Assembly: GCA_963573305.1 (NCBI GenBank)
Contig: OY754329.1
Coordinates: 50,869,483-50,933,482, forward strand
Length of the DNA stretch: 64,000 nt
Direction: 5' to 3'
Source: Pyrrhosoma nymphula
Taxonomy: Eukaryota; Arthropoda; Insecta; Odonata; Coenagrionidae
The stretch's first letter is position 1. Each line of letters opens with the position of its first letter. The notes below the pieces were generated by a model that saw only the letters and a list, made by a program, of their open reading frames with translations, did no database searches and was not told where the DNA came from. The translations under genes were made by a program, and so were the position numbers. Positions 55,551 to 64,000 of this stretch are shown here, in pieces.

Positions 55551-58395
55551 TGTGGTTAACAATGTACTAAGAATTGAACAACACTGCTGCTTGCAGTCGC
55601 GCAAAAGAAAAATTATTCCGCAAGACGTTTAAGTAATGACGTCAATGAAAGTTAACTGTTGTTGGGAAATATCAAATTTTTAATAATAATCCAAAATTAG
55701 ATTCATGGTGACGGACTTCATAAGGCAAGAGATTTAACTTTACCTAGATGTAAGGAAATGAGATAAATTCATCTGTGGTAAATATTTAATAGATTTTATG
55801 CGTATAAACAGTACGTAGAAGTTTGATACTTAAAGTGTTTCGGTGCTATATTTACTGCCTAGTGACGTAAAAAGCCAAGCCAACACATGGCGGTTTGGCT
55901 TTTTTCAGCGAACCGTGAAACTTGGCATTCTAAAGCGTTTTATTGCTAACTTGATGTTTTAAATATTACTGCTGATTATCATTTTATAATTCTTTATCCT
56001 CATGAACTTTCGCTTGCAAAAATAGAAAGCTTAGTACACAGCCCTAAGACCTTCAGAATATCGATCTCTCCCACCAGCCGAAACGGGGTCTGGAATATTC
56101 CGACTTCCGGTCCAACGAATGTTTGACGCTTCATTTGTCATTTCGCCAGATTTGCATTGGAGATCAACCGGCGCCGTCTCTTCTTTGGCCTTTATACCCC
56201 CTTCCCCCTAACCACCCTCCCGATAGCGCGGTTTGAGGCGGCTGTTACACACTCTTGGTCCTTTCTACCACCTTATTCATAATGTGCTTCACCCTGATCA
56301 GATGTCTTTGATGTACCCTCTGGCCTGAAGGTCACTTGACCTTCTGTTGTCGTGGTTTTAAAGCAGTTTGGGACCAGAGATTCGATCAAGGCTAGCGTAC
56401 ACCTTGCAAACGTCGAAACCGAAAGGAGAAGGTATGTTGTTGCCGAGTGATGACAAACCTTATTTTCCGACTTATAAGGCGCAAGGCATGCACATAATTT
56501 TGGCCACATTTTTGGGAAAAAAATAAATAGCCCTTCTAATATTCTTTTAAATTGCTTAGTGTCTTCATGAGAAGCGATTTGACTAGCCTAAGTTACCTTC
56601 AAAGAGATAACAACATTTAACTATATCTATAACCTTTACTGGGAAGGCAATCTTCAATAGAAAATATGAATTTGTTCGCCAGCGATTTTCCCCAATTTCT
56701 ACTGAAAGAGCGCTTTATCTAGGTGAATGCATCGTTCATTCTACAATAGATATTATAGAGCCTTTTTATCCTTTTTTGTCTCGTTAAGGTGAACTAGGTT
56801 TAAATCTGTTATCTTAATTCTTTTAGAAAGGAGGACTATCAGGAAAATGAATAAATAATGGACTATCAGAGAAAGGAAATAATTTTATCAATTGGGTTGA
56901 TGGCAACGATAAATCCTTTAAGATCTCGGTTAAGGGATTCACATTAAATACATGATGATTTTGATCAGTAACTTGCCCGATAACTCCGCCGCGCAGGATA
57001 TACCTACGTCACTCAGAGCGTGGTTTGTTTTCTTGATAACACTATCGATCGCGACATCAATTGTGGTTCTCTCTTAATATAATAGGATTTTCCCTCTGCA
57101 AATATTTTAAGTTTATTTTTCTGAATCAATCTAACCAATATGAATGAATTATAGAGTAGTCAAAGGTGTTTAAGTCAAAGTTTGCAAAGGTCCATAACTC
57201 TGCTACGAGCTCCTGGAGCTCAATACTCCTCTGCAGACTCATATCAGCTACGCGTCAAGTAGGTTTTGAAAAAAACAGAAAATTTCAAACTCCTTCATAA
57301 AGAATCGGAATCGCACTTGAAAGTTGTATATATTCTTCATTCTGAGCCGTAAAAATCCTTCCATTTTTTAAATTCATAATTGTCAATAGAACTGAAGAGA
57401 GAAGCTTTTTCACTGCTTGAATTATTATGATGTATCAAAGAGAAATTGTCTGCAATAAGTTTCGTCTTAGAGACTTGCGAGAAAACTGAAACGAATCAAT
57501 GGGGCTCATAGGAGCCTTGCGTTATAATATATTCCCTCCATCGTATTTTATGCGTTTTTAAAAGCTTCATAAGAAATCATATATCCTGACAGAGACACTA
57601 CCCTTCTTTTGGGATGCTTTATTGGATTTTGATTTTACTTTATACCACACAATAAGAAAACTTTTCTTGTGCAATAATTCTTCATCACCAGTCATTGATC
57701 CAAGTATTGGTTTGCTACCGTTCTCCACTGCTCTCTCCTCTCAGCTCACCGCTTAATTCCTACTACCTACGCATTCATTTTATTGCCACTCGTAAATTTC
57801 TTCATTTAATTCCTTGGTCTTCCTCGATAATTCTACCTGGTCATTTCTCGATCCAGAGAGGTTTTCAAGAGGTATTTACGCATCAATATGTGTCCAATAA
57901 GTTTCTCTTATAATTATGAGAGCAGAAGTATTGCTATCGGGAGCAACGGGGAAGTTAGGGATTATGGGGGGATTATATTATATTATATACAATTATGTAG
58001 TTCATTGGGATATTATCGTTGTTGCCTGTTTTTATATTAGTCCACATTGCAAAATATGTATAACCTCCCGCACATTTATCGTAGGCTGAAGTAACTGCTC
58101 AAATAACAGTACGAACATCGTTTTGTGCGTGGATTTTTAATTAGTTTCTTGTAGCAGAGTTCGTAATTACCATTTTCTAGAGTGTATAGTTGCGTAGGTA
58201 AACGTTTAATTACATATTTTTGGAGCTACCAATGAAATAACCGTAAAAATCGAAAAAAGACCATAAAATGTGAGGGAAATATTTTCCTTTTGGGCCAGGA
58301 AAACTGGGAATAATGCGGAATTTTTTCTAATCTGTTTGGTGGACACTTTGATAGTTTTGTTTTTAACGTCTTTCCTCCATGACTATTCGTGGGAA
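55551..58395. other. No gene seen; small hairpins
   Basis: Has a hairpin AAAAAGCCAAGCC..GGTTTGGCTTTTTT at 55868-55904 and a perfect 8-bp inverted repeat GAAGGTCA-CT-TGACCTTC at 56327-56344. No coding evidence. Confidence 0.45.
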
Positions 58396-58567
58396 GAGTA
58401 AATTACTCTTGGGTTTCCAACTGGGTCAGGAGCTCATGTACACCGGACGTTTCTATGACGAACTCCACCATCGTCATCGTGGGGGCTGAAGACGATGGCG
58501 GTGTTAGCCTTCGGAACGTCGGTACCTGAACTCCTGACCCGGTTGGAGAGCCGCAAAGAATTTACTC
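58396..58567. repeat. Fold-back inverted repeat, about 78-bp arms
   Basis: Arms 58396-58475 and 58491-58567 pair with about 75-80% identity. Outward: GGGCTGAAGACGATGGCGGT, CCTTCGGAACGTCGGTACCT, GAACTCCTGACCCGGTTGGA, TTTACTC. The core GCTGAAGACGATGG..TTCGGAACGTC is a diverged form of the CTGA..GAAAC core. Confidence 0.75.
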
Positions 58568-59925
58568 ATACAATTCTCCGGGAAAGCACCTGATCCTTCT
58601 TCATAGTATTTTTCCATTGATGATTCTCTCCGACCATTTGATCTTCATTTTCCTCCAGTGACACATTTATATTGTTGCGCAGTAATTATGATTTTTAAAA
58701 TATGCGTCCTTTTATCTCTTTGCTCCAACTTTTTTTTTTTGGATGGATTAGATATCAGAGTGAGCGATCAGTGTCCCGGTCCTCGTCGCATTTTTCGATT
58801 AGCATTCGCTTTTTTTACCGTCTGGAGGTCCCACGAATCCATCGAATCGGACCTCACGTCCCTTCGCTCCCTTCACGTTGGGGGAAGAGTCTAAAGGAGA
58901 AGGGACCTTTTAAGCGAATGGAGACCCAGCTGAAACCCCACCCCACCCCCATAATCCCGGTACAACACATCAATTCTCGACCTTGCGGAATGGCGATATC
59001 AGCGAGAATTTCTAATGAGCGCGGATAACTCCCGTCTGGCCACCTATGTCGCCGAAAAACAATGGGGTGATTTTTCACCCTGGTGTCCGCTGTCTGTCTG
59101 TCCCTCTCTCCTCTCCCGTCTTCCCCTCTCCTTCTCTCTTGCCCCCCTCTCCCAGTTGAAGTCCGCGTGAATCACTTACACATAGGGCGCCAAAGAGGGG
59201 CCCTTCTTGAGACATCCCCAAAGACGTCTGGACGTCTCAGACATGCGGAGTGAGCGAGCTTCCCTGCTGGAATTGGGGTCGACTCCGGATACGGTCTTGT
59301 CAGAAAAGTGTGTCGTGGTCCAGCACTCCTTATGGCCCTAAGTGATGCGGCCTCTGTAGCCATCCTTCGTCGATTCGTGTCCCCATCCAGGGACTACATT
59401 ACATCAACCGTAATATGACTCCCTATTGGTAGTATTTGGTCCCTTTTGATTTAATTCAGTGATCTTGCTATTCGTCTGAAATATGTTGCTCCTATCTGCA
59501 AGTGTCAGACAGCAAGCTCGGAATGACCTTAGCCGTCGGAGCGCATTAAACTCGAGTCTTACTACCGGATTGTCTTTTATTTTGCCTTCATTTACACCGA
59601 TGCGTGGAGAAGAGATGATTAATTACAAGGAAACCAATGTAATGACAATTTCCAGAACAAGGAAGAATTGGTTCTTTATAAAGGCAGGAAGGCTTAAACT
59701 GGAATAGGTAGGAAGATTCAGTTACAAAGATAGTTATCAAGAGAAAATGGGGATAGTAGCATGGGTATCAGGTGGCGAATTCAGCCTTGGAGCTCTGGAA
59801 TGCTCCTCTGTAGAAGGAGATGCGTAATACCTAATCCACAATTCAATGAGAAAAAGTGTTCAATGATAGCAAAACTATTATCGACCGAGGTCTTAAGTTA
59901 GGATGCTTCGAATTTACTGGTGAAG
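58568..59925. other. No gene recognised
   Basis: Mild GC rise at 58860-59400 with overlapping frames and no domain. Confidence 0.4.
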
Positions 59926-59929
59926 AGTA

Positions 59930-60210
59930 TTTGTTGTGTAGCTTAGAAGATGCGAGAACTGAAGGAGAAGAGAACGGACAGTGAAGGGCTGGGCTGTGTA
60001 GGTGAGGACAGGGAGTCGCTGGAGAAAATAAGGATGCAGAGTAATGTAAGGGATGCAGGTAATGAGGGGAATGAATATGCTGAAGCCAGGTTGTTGGGCA
60101 AGCGGGGAAAGGGAGATGGAGAATAGACTTTATGGATAGAATGATGAGATGTAGGAAATACGTTGATCTCGAAATGCAGATAGTATACAGAGGTAATTGG
60201 TTATAAAATG
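59930..60210 (+). pseudogene. RTE-like retrotransposon ORF2, 3' fragment (degraded)
   Basis: Plus frames read EGLGCVGEDRESLEKIRMQS then ARLLGKRGKGDGE, stop, TLWIE, parallel to the ERKLMHEIKGRQ..LGKRGRGRKRLGFMDG tail of the 20-kb copy. Strongly diverged; identified by block order. Confidence 0.5.
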
Positions 60211-60289
60211 TCAGATGGCAATACTTATATATCCATCCAAACATGACTTATTCGCAACACTACCTCTGATTATAAAAAGACGTAATAAT

Positions 60290-60475
60290 TTTCTTCATTG
60301 ATTATTCTGCTGTCTCGGCGTGAGTGCCCCAATAGGCTATTTCTGTTCGTCGTCATGTTTCCCTGGGACTAAATTACCAGATATAACAAAGTACCTGCTC
60401 CTAAGTCGAGGCGCGAACCCACGGGATTTGGTTTTGATGATGGTCACGTTTCCGGATTAACTAACCCGAGTAGTT
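60290..60475 (-). mobile_element. Candidate tRNA-derived SINE
   Basis: On the minus strand, an A-box-like GGGTTAGTTAATCCGG (60452-60467) is followed about 32 nt later by a B-box-like GGGTTCGCGCCTCG (60407-60420). This is tRNA spacing, but the arms do not close into a cloverleaf. The body continues through GTCCCAGGGAAACATGACGA. No second copy in the window confirms it. Confidence 0.4.
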
Positions 60476-60710
60476 TGGAATGTATTTAACTCATGCTTAT
60501 ATTCTGTAGTTCATTATTTTTTCTCTTATTTGTTCCCCTGTCTCCCTTTCTATTTCCTTATGATTTTAAAAACCAATGTTCTCGGCCCTAATTTTTAATA
60601 CTCTAGTTCGCTTTTACTCTTGGTCTGCTCTCCAAATTGCCCAACTTTGTAATTGAGACAGTGCTTCACTTTAAGTAAAGATTTTCACATTTTTGCTTTC
60701 TTTTTTGCAG
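60476..60710. other. Probable intron upstream of the candidate exon
   Basis: Ends in a strong pyrimidine tract and TTTTTTGCAG at 60701-60710. Confidence 0.45.
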
Positions 60711-60783
60711 ACTCAACCACTGGAATCGGAGTGCGATGGAAAAAAAATGCATGAACTTGGGCATCCTGTTCTAGGCACACAAG
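60711..60783 (+). CDS. Candidate internal exon of an unidentified host gene
   Basis: A 73-nt segment lies between TTGCTTTCTTTTTTGCAG and the donor CAAG|GTGAGT, both close to consensus. Only one frame is open: TQPLESECDGKKMHELGHPV then LGTQ plus one base. The other two frames have stops. The length, 24 codons plus 1 nt, means it ends in phase 1. It does not match any transposon in the window and I do not recognise the protein. The partner exons are presumably in long introns or outside the window. A chance pair of splice sites is possible. Confidence 0.5.
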
Positions 60784-63585
60784 GTGAGTGTTTTTCTCTT
60801 AAGACTTTTGCTCCATAGTCAATTGGACATTTTTGGATATTGAAGCTGTCAGTTGCATAAAGTTGCCATTGACAGCAGCTTTTCAATTAAAGCAAGCTTG
60901 GTTTTGCTAGATCGCATTCACTTCGTTATATGGATAAGAAAGAAACCAATAGTCCATCTTGAATATTCTTGTTTTCCCTCGTCAGTTCTTGTTCTTTCCG
61001 CAGTTCTTGAAATCTCGTCTACAATCCGAAATCATTCTTGTACTTCTCGCAACGTCTGTAGAGGTTATTGGTACTATGTACTTGGTATTAGTTACTATTG
61101 AGATATCCTCTACCTCACGTTCGCTCTCAGGCATATTCCACTTCTAATCTAGATCTATGTGTACCCAGAGAGTCACCGCAGGGGCGTGTGGATGGGGCTG
61201 TTAGGACATCTGCGATAACTAGGAAGGATACAGGGGAAAAAAGAATTATGGGGATTTTGATTCTTGGCAACATTTTTGAGGTGATTGAAATTTTATTCGG
61301 CGATCTATTTATTTGTTATAATCAGAATAAAGTAATTCACCATTCTCTTCTTCCTTAAACATTCTGACTATTTAGTTTCTCAAGTAAAATACGGATGCTT
61401 TAATAGTTTTGCTATACGGTTTGAAGCATTTCATTGGGGTTGTTTGAGAACATAGCGGTAAAAATTAGTCAGACCCACATTTATTGCTATACAGATGCAC
61501 TTCCAGATTTTTTACTGCAAAATAAAAAATTGAAGAAAGAGCTCATTTAGATTTCTCTCTGTGTGTGAGGTAAAAAAAGGAAATGAAAGAGAGACTGAAG
61601 AGGTTGTAGGAAGACACATAAATGCCGTTTCCTAATTTTTTGTAGCCAATAATCTTGATGTATTCACAGAAAATGCTTTCATATCCTTTCTTTACTTTCC
61701 AAACTTCGTCGGAGACTGAAATAAAAAAGGTAAGGATTCAATATTGCCTGACGGGCGGTTTTGAAGGCGCGCTATGTGATTTTGTGGGAGCGCTAGATTA
61801 AAGCAATGATTATGGAGGTGTGTTCTGGCCAAATTTGTGTTCCGATCTGCTCTTGTTGTAGTCTTGAATTAACCACGGGAACAAATAAATTTTAAACCCA
61901 TTTGTTTAACGGTATATTTATCTCAGTTTGCCGCTTTTGTCTGTCCTATAGATGTAGTTTTGGGGTAAAATATTATCCGCGGTGTCAGCCCTAAACTCGA
62001 GATATACGAATTTTCTTGTGACCTTAGGCTAACAGAAAACCCTCGGTTTATATTCTCTAAAGGTTTCTAGCGGCTCCCAACCCAGACCTACTAATCGTTT
62101 GGTCTCGCTTTCTGTTCACCCGTGGCAGTTTTTATCCAAAAATTGTTTTCTTTCTTTGTATTTTATTGGGCTCCCTCGTGGATTACATTTTTCCGTCCTG
62201 GATTCCAGATGCTTGCGACATTCTCAAGGTGTGGTATAATAAGAATCAGATAACGCCTGTCTTTTACTCTTTCGTCTATGGTACTTCTAACTATCCACTT
62301 GATGAATCACTTTGATGCCGTTCCCCAAATTTTGCGAATGTTTGTCCCACGACATGTCTATGGTTATGGCCCAGGTTATTTAACTTCATCTGTTACATTT
62401 GTATCTACTCCTCTCCACTTGGTAGGCGTTACAATTATGTGCGCATTACCGGAAAAATATTTCACGCGTAGTCTATAAAACTAAATTTTAGCCATGGCTA
62501 ATTCCCTAGAATCGCTCAAGATTTGAGCATCCACGCGGGTCCTTTAGTTGAAATATCTTCCATGAAAACTCCTCAAGACTGTCTTAATTTCGACTGCTGT
62601 TATCTTCCTGGGGATTTATTAATTAATCTTTCCATCCGAATCGAAAAAATAGATTCAATTACTATCTGTCATAGGATTTTGAAAATTCTGGCGAAAACAA
62701 TGGAATATTTATCGGTAGAAATTGACATGTAATTGCTCATTTCGTACATTACGCTCGACTATGGTGTAGACCTAGATTGTTACCTAGAAACTATCGGTGA
62801 GAAAGTTACATTACAATTCCTCATGAAGCATCATTTTTATGGGATTTTTCGCAGATCCTTGCTTTCCCTTTTCACCTTAACTCGTTTGTTCCGTCGTTGA
62901 TTGTTTTTGTCCAGCTGAAAGTGTATCGAACCGATCAATATATTTTTCTCTCGATCCATCTGATCTCGAGCGCTTTTTCCTGAACACGGAGGTTACGGCG
63001 CTCACTGATGGCTCTTGTATGAATTATTCATTTATATCTTAGCCGCAATTGGTGGCCACTTCAGTATTGCCAAAGGGTCAAGAATAATATAATGTATGGT
63101 ATTCCTTGAGGCAATTTAGGCCTCTGTTTTACGCCGCCCCTCCCATAGAAGACAACGTAAGATTTCATGAATCCAAAATGTCAGTAATAACTTCCCCGAA
63201 ATCATTCTCAGTGGCTTCGGTGTAACGTGAGCTGACAACAATTTACACAGTTAATTATAGCAGGTTCTTTAACATTCCATATATTGATGGTGATTATTTG
63301 TGAAACACAGCACGGTGTTCATGAAAAATTCCACAAACGAGTGGATAAATTGTCGTCGCTTTCTTATCCGATAAATGTCTGTTATTCTACCATTGCGGAG
63401 TACAGTCTGCCATGTGTTTTCACGTATTCAACATTCATCGGTCGTGAATATTTCTTGTGCCAGAATGGGCTGCCAGCGAATCACCACTGTGTGCACCTCA
63501 GTGTAAGTATGGGTACACACGAAACCAAAGGCATTGACTAAGTCGTGGAAAGAATTGAGCGCGAGTGACCGCTTTCCATAAAAAA
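60784..63585. other. No gene recognised
   Basis: Continues as AT-rich, intron-like sequence. Frames at 61098-61358, 62278-62478, 62523-62732 and 63284-63541 have no domain I recognise. Confidence 0.4.
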
Positions 63586-63801
63586 ATGGATGATGCCCAG
63601 ATTGCATTAGAGATAATGGGACTAGTTGAAGCGTAAAGAGTGGCTAGAGAAGTGGCAAAAGAGGGCAAGGAGGTTAGAAGGTGGACTAGACCATGGATAC
63701 AACGAAGACTTGATGGTGGGAAGGACAACCACAGTATGCTTAACAATGAATTATGGGTTCAGAACCCTGATTCTTTCAGGCGTTACTTAAGAATGACATA
63801 G
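63586..63801 (+). pseudogene. PIF/Harbinger (HARBI1-like) transposase, N-terminal fragment
   Basis: The ATG at 63586 opens MDDAQIALEIMGLVEA, then a TAA at 63634-63636. The same frame continues RRWTRPWIQRRLDGGKDNHS then NPDSFRRYLRMT before TAG at 63799-63801. RRWW.RPWI..R...G..H.L...L...DP..F+RYLRMT is the N-terminal signature of HARBI1-like transposases. The DDE catalytic part is not seen downstream to 64000. It is a different subfamily from the 45-kb relic. Confidence 0.8.
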
Positions 63802-64000
63802 CAACATGTCGGATATTCTTGGCAATGCTGGAAACATTGATCACATTAATTGAAATGGTCACTGGTTATTTGAATAGGTGTTCACCGCTTCCGCTTACGA
63901 ATCTTTCTCCACATAAAATTTTCTTTCACTCTTCGCAAACAAAAGAAGGCGGAAATACGGACAATTTTACTTCCATATCGCCTAAAATATTAATCTTGTT
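63802..64000. other. Flank to window end
   Basis: The expected continuation of the Harbinger ORF is not recognisable; probably a truncation or unrelated sequence. Confidence 0.4.

Noticed and set aside
56327..56344. Inverted repeat GAAGGTCA-CT-TGACCTTC resembling an ecdysone-type response element
   Set aside because: Classical ecdysone elements have a 1-nt spacer between AGGTCA half sites; here it is 2 nt. A single 8-bp-arm palindrome in 64 kb can occur by chance and no gene is nearby.

Overview
This window looks like nuclear DNA of an arthropod, most likely an insect with a large, repeat-rich genome. It is AT-rich overall with several GC-rich islands. It shows spliceosomal signals, and almost all recognisable coding sequence is decayed animal transposon sequence: non-LTR retrotransposons of several clades, a Penelope-like element, PIF/Harbinger and hAT DNA transposons, tRNA-derived SINEs and MITEs. 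I see no rRNA, no functional tRNA, no CRISPR array and no operon. The species assignment is inference only.

Layout. 0-5 kb: the 3' end of a CR1-like retrotransposon, then a 3.45 kb RNase H-bearing non-LTR element (endonuclease, reverse transcriptase, RNase H, zinc knuckle, TAATC tail) bounded by a 13-bp target-site duplication (TSD). 7-11 kb: a SINE, an array of about 180-bp repeats, an inverted repeat, a Penelope-like fragment (RT end plus GIY-YIG), and a 206-bp MITE with perfect 35-bp terminal inverted repeats (TIRs) flanked by TA. 12-20 kb: RTE-like 3' fragments, a hAT-like MITE, and a 3.7 kb minus-strand CR1/L2-like element inserted into an older TTAA-flanked MITE. 22-25 kb: a purine/pyrimidine block followed by about 13 units of a degenerate 90-bp tandem repeat. 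25-37 kb: SINE pieces, a 687-bp hAT element with an 8-bp TSD, several fold-back inverted repeats and two more copies of the TTAA MITE. 42-50 kb: an element with CAGG..AAAATGA ends, a PIF/Harbinger transposase relic, and a dispersed repeat split by a 263-bp hAT MITE with an exact 8-bp TSD. 50-64 kb: more RTE 3' ends, two further fold-backs, one well-formed candidate host exon (60711-60783) and a second Harbinger fragment.

No autonomous gene appears intact. The strongest host-gene evidence is the single 73-nt exon near 60.7 kb, so much of the window may be intron or intergenic DNA.

The most unusual pattern is a set of head-to-head inverted repeats (near 9.0, 26.2, 29.15, 36.1, 55.5 and 58.5 kb). 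Their long arms differ in sequence, but most carry a related inner core, CTGATGA..(short stem)..GAAAC, resembling the hammerhead-ribozyme core of Penelope-like elements and retrozymes. Other notable items are the two tandem-repeat arrays and the datable nesting events.
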